Shown: positions 25,549 to 33,439, counted from the first letter of the stretch. The stretch is 36,193 nt of DNA from Haloarculaceae archaeon (GCA_007122455.1 SKTU01000108.1:1-36193); one strand, 5' to 3'. Numbers and translations are program-made. Notes: generated by a model from the sequence alone, not told the origin.

Positions 25549-25554
25549 TATAAA
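25549..25554 (-). promoter_or_regulatory. TATA box of the second D-2-hydroxyacid dehydrogenase
   Basis: The minus strand reads CCTTTATATTCGC here; TTTATA lies 25-30 bases before the ATG at 25524, an excellent match in sequence and distance to a haloarchaeal box A for a leaderless message. Confidence 0.7.
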
Positions 25555-25596
25555 GGCGTACAGGACTGACCAATCGACGCACCCAATCGCGGTGAA

Positions 25597-25603
25597 CTAT
25601 ATC
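25597..25603 (+). promoter_or_regulatory. TATA box of the VOC-family gene
   Basis: CTATATC lies 24-30 bases before the ATG at 25627. It forms a divergent promoter pair with the minus-strand TATA box about 45 bases to its left, so both genes can be controlled from one 100-bp region. Confidence 0.65.
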
Positions 25604-25626
25604 CGTGGCGGGGGCGTGGAACGGTT

Positions 25627-26100
25627 ATGGTCAACTGCTTACTCAACCACGTGGCCCTCGACGTGGACGACCTCGAGGAGACCGTCGCGTTCTACACCGA
25701 TCTCTTCGACATGGAGCGGGTACCGACACCGGATTTCGGGCGTCCCTACGCCTGGCTCGAGTTCAGCGGTCAACAGCTCCATCTCGTCGAGCGAGGGGAC
25801 CAGCGACCGGAACACCAGCACTTCGCGTTGATCGTCGACGATTTCGAGACCGTCTGGGATCGGGCCGTCGATCGGGGTGCGATCGGCGACGACGCGGGCT
25901 ACGTGCGAGCGCTCCCGAACGGTGTCGTGCAGTGTTACATCCGGGATCCGAGCGGGAACCGCGTCGAGTTCATGTGGCCCGACGTCGAAACCCTTCCCGA
26001 CTACATCGCGACTCACGTCGACCACGTCGAGGCCGAGGCACCCACGGACGAACCCGCCGGCGCCACCATCGCTCCCAACGTCACCACCTATCAGGAGTGA
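25627..26100 (+). CDS. VOC (glyoxalase/bleomycin-resistance/dioxygenase) superfamily protein
   Basis: 157 residues made of two beta-alpha-beta-beta-beta modules. Candidate metal ligands are His8 (LLNHVALDV), Glu in QLHLVERG, His in EHQHFALIVDD, and Glu in GNRVEFMWPD near the end, the usual VOC pattern of one ligand on each edge strand. Members include glyoxalase I, dioxygenases and epimerases, so the reaction is open. The C-terminal ~30 residues are an acidic Ala/Pro-rich tail. It is divergent from a 2-hydroxyacid dehydrogenase, hinting at 2-oxo or hydroxy acid metabolism, but that is only context. Confidence 0.85.
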   Translation: MVNCLLNHVALDVDDLEETVAFYTDLFDMERVPTPDFGRPYAWLEFSGQQLHLVERGDQRPEHQHFALIVDDFETVWDRAVDRGAIGDDAGYVRALPNGVVQCYIRDPSGNRVEFMWPDVETLPDYIATHVDHVEAEAPTDEPAGATIAPNVTTYQE

Positions 26101-26192
26101 CCGCTCGAGTGAGGATCGAAGCGAACCGGTTCACACGTTTACACGATCGATGGGGTAGAGTTAACTGTCGAACCCGAATAGGACGAGTGTTC

Positions 26193-27128
26193 ATGCAGTA
26201 CGGTAGCAACAATCACATTTACGAGCGCGTGAGCGAATGGGCAGACCTACCGGACGGCACGTCGTTCCTCGACGTCTGTAGCGTCTGCGTCGTCGAGAAC
26301 GACGACGTTCTGGTACTGAACCGGAGCGGCACCCCGGTAATGCGCTTCGACAGGGACGGTGAACTGCTGTCAGGATGGGGTGAAGGGGAGTTCTCGGATC
26401 GACCGCACGGGATGGGTATCGGTCCCGACGGGAACGTCTTCTGTACGGACGACGGGAACCACACGGTGCGGAAGTTCACCCCGGACGGCGATCTCTTGCT
26501 GACACTGGGATCCGAAAACGAGCCGTCGGAGACCGGATACCGGAGCGTCCCGGACATCTTCGAGCGCCTCGCCTCGATCAGGAACGCCGCCGGCCCGTTC
26601 AACAAGCCGACGGGCGTTACAGTGCTGGAGTCGGATGAGATCTACGTCTCGGACGGCTACGGAAACGCGCGGGTCCACGCGTTCAGCGCCGACGGCGACC
26701 TCCTCGACTCGTGGGGTGGACCGGGCGCGAATCCCGGCGAGTTCAGGCTTCCGCACTCGATTCATTCGGACGACGCGGACCGGCTCTGGGTGACCGACCG
26801 GGAGAACTCCCGAATACAGATATTCGACACCGAAGGGGAGTTCCTCACCGAGTGGACCGATCTGATTCGACCGACGGATCTGTTCATCGACGGCGACACG
26901 GTGTTCGTCTCCGAACTCTGCAAGCGCGTGAGCGTCTTCACCGTCGACGGGGAGCTGCTGACGCGGTGGGGGAACGAGCAACATCCGACGGACGACCCGT
27001 TGTTCGTCGCACCGCACGCGATCGCGGTCGACTCCCGCGGCGACCTCTACGTCGGCGACGTCGCCTACACGTACCAGGACGTCGACCGCGGCGCGCGGAC
27101 GATCCAGAAGTTCGAGCGGATCGACTAA
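26193..27128 (+). CDS. NHL-repeat six-bladed beta-propeller protein (peptidyl-glycine alpha-amidating lyase-like)
   Basis: 311 residues without signal peptide or membrane segment. Several NHL blades are visible: MRFDRDGELLSGWGEGEF, VRKFTPDGDLLLTLGSE, VHAFSADGDLLDSWGGPG, IQIFDTEGEFLTEWTD and VSVFTVDGELLTRWGNE. The pattern PHGMGIGPDGNVFCTDDGNH resembles the metal-binding blades of peptidyl-alpha-hydroxyglycine lyase, but homologues with this fold have many roles, including hydrolases and plain binding scaffolds. The ATG at 26193 is chosen over far-upstream starts that overlap the VOC gene; TAGAGTTAACTG lies about 30 bases upstream. Substrate unknown. Confidence 0.83.
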   Translation: MQYGSNNHIYERVSEWADLPDGTSFLDVCSVCVVENDDVLVLNRSGTPVMRFDRDGELLSGWGEGEFSDRPHGMGIGPDGNVFCTDDGNHTVRKFTPDGDLLLTLGSENEPSETGYRSVPDIFERLASIRNAAGPFNKPTGVTVLESDEIYVSDGYGNARVHAFSADGDLLDSWGGPGANPGEFRLPHSIHSDDADRLWVTDRENSRIQIFDTEGEFLTEWTDLIRPTDLFIDGDTVFVSELCKRVSVFTVDGELLTRWGNEQHPTDDPLFVAPHAIAVDSRGDLYVGDVAYTYQDVDRGARTIQKFERID

Positions 27129-27215
27129 CTGGGGGGACGTCTGCTGTCGATCGCGGCTGTCGAGATCTCCGACCACGTCGTGTCGTGGGGGTGGCCGGTG
27201 GCTTCAACTGTGGTG

Positions 27216-27380
27216 TCAGTCGATCGGCTCGACTGCCGGCTCTCCGCAGTGAGGACAGTGATCGTACTCTTTGTCGACCGACTTCTCACAGGCGCGACAG
27301 ACGTACTCTGCCTTCCGACCACTCACGAACGACTGCTTCGTTTCCTCGAACTTCTCGCCCGCCTTCCTGAACAGGCTCAT
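27216..27380 (-). CDS. Small zinc-ribbon protein
   Basis: 54 residues, reading MSLFRKAGEKFEETKQSFVS then a zinc ribbon with CRAC (residues 29-32) and CPHC (44-47) and an acidic end. The two CxxC knuckles 11 residues apart can bind one zinc; the N-terminal helix is amphipathic and basic. Such small zinc-finger proteins are numerous and poorly characterised in haloarchaea. It lies alone on the minus strand between two plus-strand genes. The start ATG at 27380 is the only one; the stop TGA is at 27216-27218. Nucleic-acid or protein binding is possible but not shown. Confidence 0.82.
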   Translation of the reverse strand: MSLFRKAGEKFEETKQSFVSGRKAEYVCRACEKSVDKEYDHCPHCGEPAVEPID

Positions 27381-27502
27381 CGTTCGACTCTGGGTAGCGA
27401 GCCGAATAAGGATTGGGTCGACGGTTCCGCTTCGCCGACCGTCCGTTCCGGACTGCCGGTTGGGAAGGAACGTTATGTGTTGCCCATCGTATACACCGTC
27501 GT

Positions 27503-28153
27503 ATGCCCGACGAGACGATTCACGAATCCAGGCGCACGCGAAGCCGGCGAGCGATAGCGACGTACATGCGGCGCGTTGCCGACGCGCTCGGTCGCGGCGA
27601 ACCCGTCCCGGCCGACGACGAAGAAACCGTGCTGGTCGATCCGCCGACCGACCCGGAGTTCGAGGTCGCAGTCGAACGCGACGGCGACGAACTCAGCCTC
27701 GGACTCGAGGTGGTGTGGTCGGCGGCGGAAGGCGACGTCAACGTCGACGTCGAAAGCAGGGCGACCTTCGAGATCTACGTGGATCGCGCCGAACAGTGGC
27801 GCTGGCGGCTCGTTCACGACAACGGAAACATCATCGCCGACAGCGCCGAGGGATACGCGTCCAAACAGAAGGCCGAACAGGGGCTGGAGAGCGTTCGAGC
27901 GAACGCACCGGACGCGGGCGTCGTCTCCGACGCCGATCCGGAAGGAACCGAAACCCCCGACGGGACTGCGAGTAGGGCGACGTTCGAGGTCTACGAGGAC
28001 AACGAGCGGAAGTGGCGCTGGCGGCTGGTCCACGATAACGGGAACATCGTCGCCGACGGTGGACAGGGGTACGCTTCCAAACAGAAGGCCAAACAGGGGT
28101 TACGCAGCGTCAAGGCGAACGTTCCCGGAGCGTCGATCGAGGAACTGGACTAA
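27503..28153 (+). CDS. Amphi-Trp domain protein with two DUF1508 (YegP-like) repeats
   Basis: 216 residues from the ATG at 27503. Residues 1-85 resemble the amphi-Trp domain (TRSRRAIATYMRRVADALGR, then LSLGLEVVW). Two DUF1508 repeats follow at about 88-137 and 160-210, each with the pattern RATFE(I/V)Y...WRWRLVHDNGNI(I/V)AD...GYASKQKA(E/K)QGL. Proteins of this type (HVO_2922 family) are common in haloarchaea; the structure of a single repeat is known to form homodimers, and the double repeat acts as an internal dimer. Function unknown. Its TAA interlocks with the stop of the converging kinase gene. Confidence 0.88.
   Translation: MPDETIHESRRTRSRRAIATYMRRVADALGRGEPVPADDEETVLVDPPTDPEFEVAVERDGDELSLGLEVVWSAAEGDVNVDVESRATFEIYVDRAEQWRWRLVHDNGNIIADSAEGYASKQKAEQGLESVRANAPDAGVVSDADPEGTETPDGTASRATFEVYEDNERKWRWRLVHDNGNIVADGGQGYASKQKAKQGLRSVKANVPGASIEELD
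27761..28121 (+). repeat. Internal tandem duplication encoding two DUF1508 units
   Basis: The segment 27761-27905 is repeated at about 27977-28121, with long matching stretches such as TGGCGCTGGCGGCT and CCAAACAGAAGGCC in both copies, separated by a variable acidic linker. The duplication is at the protein-domain level and is in frame. Confidence 0.8.
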
Positions 28154-29217
28154 CAGCAGTTCGGTTCGGTCGCGATCGAATCGGCGTCGGCCTTCGGCAG
28201 CGAGACCGTGACGACGTTTCCCCGCGGACTGTTCTCCGCGAAGGAGAGCTCCCCGCCGTGGGAGTCGACGCACCAGCGCATCACCCACAGGCCGACGCCG
28301 GAGCCGTGGTAGGTGGTCGTCGTCTCGACGTCGTCGTCGAGCACGTCGATCTCCATCTTCGGAATCGCGGGTCCGTTGTCGGCGATCCGGACCTCCGCCT
28401 GGCCCCGGTCCGGCTGGTCGGCGACGGTTACGGCGACGGTCGGAACGTCGCTGTCGTTGTGCTGAATGGCGTTCTCGATGGCGTGTTCGATCGCGTAGAC
28501 GATCCCGCGATCCGCGGTGACCCAGACCTCTTCCGGCGCCTCGATCGAGATCTCGCTTTCGGGATAGTCCGACCGAGCGTCGTCCACGAGCCGTCGTGCG
28601 ACGTCGCGTAGATCGGTCGGCGATCGCTCCGTGGCGTTCGGCTCGGCGATCTCCTCGATCTGTCGGACCGACTCGCTCAGCGTGCCGACCTCCGAAGCGA
28701 TCTCCAGTACCGTTTCGGCCTCGTTTCGCAGCCGCTCCTGCTCGAGCGCTCGCTTCAGTCGATCCGCGTACCCCATCAAGAGTGTCATCTCGTTTCGGAG
28801 GTTGTGGCGAACGATCCGACTGAGCAATCGCAGCCGACGCTCCCGCGATTTGTACTCGGTGATGTCCCCCACTTCGGCGAGAACGCAGTCGACGCCGCCG
28901 ATGGTGGTCCGGTTGAGGTGGATTCGCACCCACAGCAGTTCGCCGTTCGACCGTTGGACGCGCCATTCGAACTGCTGTGGATTCCCGTCCGACGCGGAGC
29001 GTATTCGTTCGATCGCGTCCGCTTCGGAGAACTGTGTCGACGGTGCGGTGTACGCTTCGATACTCATTTCGCGGAGTTCGTCGGCCGCGTACCCGTACAG
29101 TTGCTTCAGCCGTTCGTTCGTGTCGAGAACCGCACCTGTTTCGGGATGATGGAGGGCAATACCGCCGTCCAGGTCGTCGAAGACTGCAGGCAACGTTACA
29201 TCAGTGTAATCCATCAT
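28150..29217 (-). CDS. PAS-domain sensor histidine kinase, soluble
   Basis: 355 residues. One PAS domain with PAC end (about 8-125: ETGAVLDTNERLKQLYGYAA, then LAEVGDITEYKSRE), a HisKA-like dimerisation helix with His138 in RIVRHNLRNEMTLL (the haloarchaeal H box), and a HATPase_c domain (about 225-345) with HAIENAIQHND (N box), ADNGPAIP (G1) and GSGVGLWVM (G2). No membrane segment and no receiver domain, so it senses something in the cytoplasm or through a ligand on PAS. No response regulator is nearby. The start could also be the second Met at 29214. The C terminus ends in two cysteines. Confidence 0.9.
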   Translation of the reverse strand: MMDYTDVTLPAVFDDLDGGIALHHPETGAVLDTNERLKQLYGYAADELREMSIEAYTAPSTQFSEADAIERIRSASDGNPQQFEWRVQRSNGELLWVRIHLNRTTIGGVDCVLAEVGDITEYKSRERRLRLLSRIVRHNLRNEMTLLMGYADRLKRALEQERLRNEAETVLEIASEVGTLSESVRQIEEIAEPNATERSPTDLRDVARRLVDDARSDYPESEISIEAPEEVWVTADRGIVYAIEHAIENAIQHNDSDVPTVAVTVADQPDRGQAEVRIADNGPAIPKMEIDVLDDDVETTTTYHGSGVGLWVMRWCVDSHGGELSFAENSPRGNVVTVSLPKADADSIATEPNCC

Positions 29218-29242
29218 AACGGCTTTTATTTACTGAGGAATC

Positions 29243-29250
29243 TTATAAAT
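29243..29250 (-). promoter_or_regulatory. TATA box of the histidine kinase gene
   Basis: The minus strand reads ATTTATAA here, 26-33 bases before the ATG at 29217, within an AT-rich 60-bp patch (29221-29280). Sequence and distance fit a strong leaderless promoter. Confidence 0.7.
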
Positions 29251-29500
29251 ACAATTCGATCAAATGCAGTGATATATACGTTCGGCTCCGCTTGACGCGG
29301 TAGACATGAGCGTGTAGTGTCACGGTGTTCCCGGATCCGCGACGAGAGCGAAGACGACCGAAAGTAGGTTCGAGTTACCGGGACTCCGTATCGCGGCTAC
29401 TTCGCGTCACTTCCTCGAACGAGTACGCCCGTTGGGCCCGTAACTGCCCCGTTTCACGTAGGCGCCGTATACCAAAGTGATCTCCTCGCCCTCCGGAACC

Positions 29501-30451
29501 ATGGTCTCGAATATGACGGACGAGCGCGTGCTGGTGACCGGCGGTGCGGGGTTCATCGGATCGAACCTCGCGAACCGGCTCGCTGCCGAAAACGACGTCG
29601 TCGCGATCGACGACGGTTCGCTCGGCACTCCGGCGAACCTCGACGAGGGGGTCGACTACCGCGAGATGAGTGTCCTCGAGTCGGATCTCCCGACTGACGT
29701 GGACGTGGTGTTTCACCTCGCGGCCCGTTCGTCGTATCCGATGCACGAGGACGATCCCCAGCAGGGAGCCCGAATCAACGTCGAGGGGTTCGTCAACACG
29801 GTCGAACAGGCGCGCTCGGACGGCTGCGACACCGTCGTCTACGCCTCGACGTCCTCTATCTACGGGGACTGTCGGCAGCCGACCGCCGAGGACGACCCGG
29901 TTTCGGCTCGAACCGGATACGAGGCGTCGAAGCTCGCCCGCGAACAGTACGCCGACTACTTCAGTGAGCACTACGGGATGTCGGTGGCCGGTATGCGGCT
30001 CTTCTCCGTCTATCAGGGATACGGGGGCGCTGAAACGCACAAAGAGCAGTACGCCAACATCATCTCACAGTTCGCCGACAAAATCGCTCGCGACGAACCG
30101 CCGGTACTCTACGGTGACGGATCCCAGACACGGGATTTCACCCACGTCTCCGACGTCGTCCGGGCGTTCGAACTCGCGGGCGCTCACGAGCTTGACGGCG
30201 TCTACAACGTCGGTACCGGCGAGTCGTACAGTTTCAACACCGTCGTTCGAAGGCTGGGGGAGACGCTCGGACGCGACGTCGCTCCGGAGTACGTCGAGAA
30301 CCCGATTCCCGAACGCGTCTACGTTCACGACACGTGTGCCGACTGGAGTCGACTCCATCGGGCGACCGGCTGGCAGCCGGAAATCGAGTTCAGCGAGGGG
30401 GTTCGACGAGTCTGTGAGCCGTATCTCGAGTCCCCGGCGGAGAGGCAGTAA
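29501..30451 (+). CDS. NAD-dependent epimerase/dehydratase (extended SDR, nucleotide-sugar type)
   Basis: 316 residues from the ATG at 29501. The NAD motif is VTGGAGFIGSN (12-22), the catalytic Tyr140/Lys144 pair lies in GYEASKLA, and ASTSSIYGD provides the catalytic Ser/Thr. RDFTHVSDVVRAFELA and NVGTGESYSFNTVV are typical of UDP-glucose 4-epimerases and related dehydratases. Product likely serves glycosylation or polysaccharide synthesis. A second ATG at 29513 would start closer to the first strand; CGTATACCAAAG about 30 bases before 29501 favours the longer form. It is separated from PhnM by 150 bases. Confidence 0.88.
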   Translation: MVSNMTDERVLVTGGAGFIGSNLANRLAAENDVVAIDDGSLGTPANLDEGVDYREMSVLESDLPTDVDVVFHLAARSSYPMHEDDPQQGARINVEGFVNTVEQARSDGCDTVVYASTSSIYGDCRQPTAEDDPVSARTGYEASKLAREQYADYFSEHYGMSVAGMRLFSVYQGYGGAETHKEQYANIISQFADKIARDEPPVLYGDGSQTRDFTHVSDVVRAFELAGAHELDGVYNVGTGESYSFNTVVRRLGETLGRDVAPEYVENPIPERVYVHDTCADWSRLHRATGWQPEIEFSEGVRRVCEPYLESPAERQ

Positions 30452-30601
30452 CGAGACCGGATTAACGAGTTACTACTGGTCGCTTCAGGGCTGCGTAACT
30501 ATCCGTCCGGACGAAGACGGGTAGCTCATGTCCCCGTCGATTTTCGAACGATACCGGGTCGGTTCGACGAGGCCCATCGCACCCGTGGGTGTGGCGCATC
30601 C

Positions 30602-31774
30602 ATGACCCGATCGACCGAGATCAGGCACGGGCGGGTCGTCACGCCGACTGGCGTCATCGAGGACGGGAGCGTTCTGGTACGCGACGGGCGTATCGTCCGG
30701 GTCGGCTCGGCACCGACCCGTCGTCGTTCGAGCGGGCGTCTCATCGACGCGACGGATCGCGTCGTGATGCCCGGTCTGATCGACCTCCACGGCGACGACA
30801 TCGAGCATCAGCTCCACCCGCGTGCGAACGCGTCGGTAGACCCTCGGATCGCGCTCGCGATGGCGGACCGAACTAACTTCGCCAGTGGCGTCACGACGAA
30901 GTTCCACGCCATCTCGTTCGAGGAGACGCCGGCGAAGAACCGGACCGTCGACGCTGCCGTCGAGCTCGCCGAAACCATCGCTGCCGCCGATGATCTCCTC
31001 ATCGACAATCGGATCCACGCCCGGTGTGAACTCTCCCCCGAAAGCGTCTCGGCCGTTCCCGATCTGCTCGGCAGCGTGCCGATCGATCTCGTCTCCGTGA
31101 TGCACCACACCACCGGCGATGGACAGCTGGCGGACGGGGAGGCGTTCACCGACCTGTACGTCTCCGAGAAAGGGTGTACTGTCGACGAGGCCGAGCGGCT
31201 TCGAGACGAGCGGGAGTCGATGTCGACGGAAACGGTGTGGAAGTGGACTCGACAGCTCATCGGCCGGCTGACGAACGCGGGCGTCGTAACCGCCTTTCAC
31301 GACGTCGCATCCCCCGACTCCGTCGAGTGGATGGCGGATCTGGGGATCGGCATCGCGGAGTATCCAGTGACGATGGCGGCCATTCGACGAGCCGCTGAAC
31401 TCGGCATGACGACGGCGATGGGGGCGCCGAATCTCGTCCGTGGCGGGAGCCTCTGGGACAACCTTTCGGCCGAGCGGGCCGTTCGAGCGGGCGTACTCGA
31501 CGTTCTCTGTTCGGACTACCACCCTCCGTCGCTCCTGACCGCCGTCTTCGTGGAGACCGGCGAGTCGCTCTCCGATCGGGTCGCGAGAGTGACGCGGAAC
31601 CCGGCAGATGCGGTCGGGCTCTCCGATCGGGGCCGGATCGAGACCGGCGCACGTGCCGACCTCATCGTCGTCGATCCGGATCCGGTTCCGACGGTCGATA
31701 CCGTTCTCGTCGACGGCGCCGAACAGTTCGGAACCGACGCCGCGGCACGTCCCGATAGCCCGCGAGTGAGATGA
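30602..31774 (+). CDS. phnM: PhnM-type amidohydrolase (alpha-D-ribose 1-methylphosphonate 5-triphosphate diphosphatase family)
   Basis: 390 residues of the amidohydrolase superfamily. PhnM hallmarks are PGLIDLHGDDIEHQLHPR (58-74; metal ligands near H63 and H69), MHHTTGDGQ (167-175), FHDVASPDS (232-240), GAPNLVRGGSLWDNLSA and CSDYHPPSLL with Asp305. In bacteria PhnM removes pyrophosphate from the triphosphate intermediate of the C-P lyase pathway. None of phnGHIJKL or phosphonate transporter genes appear in this window, so the role here is uncertain. GGGTGTGG at 30587-30594 may serve as a ribosome site. Confidence 0.88.
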   Translation: MTRSTEIRHGRVVTPTGVIEDGSVLVRDGRIVRVGSAPTRRRSSGRLIDATDRVVMPGLIDLHGDDIEHQLHPRANASVDPRIALAMADRTNFASGVTTKFHAISFEETPAKNRTVDAAVELAETIAAADDLLIDNRIHARCELSPESVSAVPDLLGSVPIDLVSVMHHTTGDGQLADGEAFTDLYVSEKGCTVDEAERLRDERESMSTETVWKWTRQLIGRLTNAGVVTAFHDVASPDSVEWMADLGIGIAEYPVTMAAIRRAAELGMTTAMGAPNLVRGGSLWDNLSAERAVRAGVLDVLCSDYHPPSLLTAVFVETGESLSDRVARVTRNPADAVGLSDRGRIETGARADLIVVDPDPVPTVDTVLVDGAEQFGTDAAARPDSPRVR

Positions 31775-31793
31775 CGTTTCCGGGTCCGATTCA

Positions 31794-32030
31794 ATGACTA
31801 ACGACAACGAACCACCGACGAAAGGGAGTCAGTACAGACACGACGACGGCACCGTCGAGGTCGTCTTTGCGACGGAGGGCGATCGCGTTCTCACCGTCAG
31901 GGAGTATCCGACCCGCGACCTGTTCGAGGCGGCGATCGGTGCGGCGGTCGACGACGGCACGAATCGCCACGTGTCGGAACTTCCCGATCTCACCGACGTC
32001 GACGAGGACCGATCCGACGGCGAACGGTAG
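31794..32030 (+). CDS. Small acidic protein of unknown function
   Basis: 78 residues. The core, GSQYRHDDGTVEVVFATEGD, then RVLTVREYPTRDLFEAAIGA, looks like a small beta-sheet followed by a helix and an acidic tail. I do not recognise a named family, though the composition and codon usage match neighbouring genes and similar small proteins are frequent in haloarchaea. It begins 19 bases after the PhnM stop on the same strand and is probably cotranscribed with it. No cysteines, no membrane segment. Confidence 0.7.
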   Translation: MTNDNEPPTKGSQYRHDDGTVEVVFATEGDRVLTVREYPTRDLFEAAIGAAVDDGTNRHVSELPDLTDVDEDRSDGER

Positions 32031-32272
32031 CGGGCCGACGCCGACGCCGTCACTACAATACATTTATCTCCCTGCAGTGACTCGGTTACGACGACCCTGA
32101 GGACTGCCTGCCAGCTTGTGTGCCAGCACCTGGGGGCTGTTTCCCGAAGGGTCTTCCTGAAACACGATCCCGATCGATAGCGGCGCCGATCGAACGCAGG
32201 ATCCACGGAAACCTACACGTTCGTGGCGTTAGCGTACGCATATTCTTGTCCCGAATGGGAGTGTATTCGACG
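32031..32272. other. Intergenic region before the Gfo/Idh/MocA gene
   Basis: 242 bases without a convincing gene. An AT-rich patch ACTACAATACATTTATC is at about 32053-32069 and a promoter-like patch at 32239-32245. Open frames here on the plus strand merely extend the next gene upstream without matching its family. Nothing repeated or structured was recognised. Confidence 0.5.
32239..32245 (+). promoter_or_regulatory. TATA-like box of the Gfo/Idh/MocA gene
   Basis: CATATTC lies 28-34 bases before the ATG at 32273. This fits a leaderless mRNA beginning at that ATG and argues against the earlier in-frame ATG at 32255. Confidence 0.55.
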
Positions 32273-33439
32273 ATGACATACAGTGTCGCAATCGTCGGTA
32301 CCGGAGCCAATCCCGAGAACCGGGGGCGGGACGGATACGCGATGGCGTATCGACACGCGGGGGGATACCGGCGCCTCGACTCCTGTTCGCTGGTCGCCTG
32401 TGCTGACATCGTTCGGGAGAACGCCGAGGCGTTCGCCGAGGAGTACGGCCTCGACGCTGTCTACGAGGATCACGAGACGATGCTCGAGGAGGCCGAACCG
32501 GACATCGTCAGCGTCTGCGTTCCACCCGCGGTACACGCGGATCTCGTCGTCGACTGCGCGGAGGCGCCGTCGGTCGACGCCGTCCACTGCGAGAAGCCGA
32601 TGGCGACGACGTGGGGGGACTGTCGACGGATGGTCGACGTCTGCGACCGGGAAGACGTCCAGCTGACGATCGACCACCAGCGTCGGTTCGCCGAACCGGT
32701 TCAGCGGGCGAAGTCGATGCTCTCCGACGGCGCGATCGGCGACCTCCGTCGGCTGGAGTGGTCCGAGGTGAACCTCTTCGACGCCGGAACGCACCTGTTC
32801 GATCTCTGTGACTTTTTCACCGACGGGGAGCGCGCCGAGTGGGTTCTCGCCGGAGTCGACTGTGCCCGCGAGAACCGGTGGTTCGGGGCACTCAACGAGA
32901 CCCGCGCAATCGCCCAGTGGCGGTACGCGGACGGGACGCTCGGCTTCGCCTCGACCGCCGAGGAGGGGCCGACGCTCGTCGACGCCTATCTCCGACTCGT
33001 CGGCTCCGAGGGTGTGATCGAGATCCAGTCCGACGACGGATCGCCGCTGCGGATCCGAACCGATGGCGGATGGAACGAAATCGACACCGACGAGAACGTC
33101 TACGGCCCTCACTCCGGGATCGTCCGTTCGATCGCCGGAAAGATCTCGAGTACGGTGCCGATACTGCCGGATCCGTTCACCGATCCGCCGACCCACTACG
33201 AGAAGGCGATCGAGCACGCCGTCGAGTCGCTCTCGTCGGGCGAGGAGCCGCTCATTTCGGGACGGCGGGTGCTCCGGGGGACCGAACTCACGTTCGGGTG
33301 CTGGGAGTCCGTGCGGCGACGTGGGCGCGTCTACCTGCCGCTGGAGATCGACGACAACCCGCTCGAAGAGCTGTACGACGCCGGTGCGCTCGGAGGCTCG
33401 CCCGAGTGGCCTCCGGCGGTGGAGGCGAGTTCGGAGTGA
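32273..33439 (+). CDS. Gfo/Idh/MocA-family oxidoreductase
   Basis: 388 residues. N-terminal Rossmann domain begins directly with MTYSVAIVGTGANPE and contains the family motif EKPMATT (about residue 107; Lys is catalytic). A C-terminal alpha/beta domain follows with FDAGTHLFDLCDFF, where the His aligns with the usual catalytic GxHxxD motif. Such enzymes oxidise sugars, inositol or sugar derivatives with NAD(P). A glycine-poor insertion GANPENRGRDGYAMAYRHAG after the dinucleotide loop is typical of one haloarchaeal/actinobacterial subgroup. The sugar isomerase at 34115 may act in the same pathway. Confidence 0.9.
   Translation: MTYSVAIVGTGANPENRGRDGYAMAYRHAGGYRRLDSCSLVACADIVRENAEAFAEEYGLDAVYEDHETMLEEAEPDIVSVCVPPAVHADLVVDCAEAPSVDAVHCEKPMATTWGDCRRMVDVCDREDVQLTIDHQRRFAEPVQRAKSMLSDGAIGDLRRLEWSEVNLFDAGTHLFDLCDFFTDGERAEWVLAGVDCARENRWFGALNETRAIAQWRYADGTLGFASTAEEGPTLVDAYLRLVGSEGVIEIQSDDGSPLRIRTDGGWNEIDTDENVYGPHSGIVRSIAGKISSTVPILPDPFTDPPTHYEKAIEHAVESLSSGEEPLISGRRVLRGTELTFGCWESVRRRGRVYLPLEIDDNPLEELYDAGALGGSPEWPPAVEASSE

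Noticed and set aside
29281..29460. Possible small gene between the histidine kinase and the epimerase
   Set aside because: Start codons here give only very short frames or shadows without family resemblance or ribosome sites.
30485..31807. Long open frame on the minus strand (440 codons)
   Set aside because: Antisense shadow of phnM without recognisable domains.
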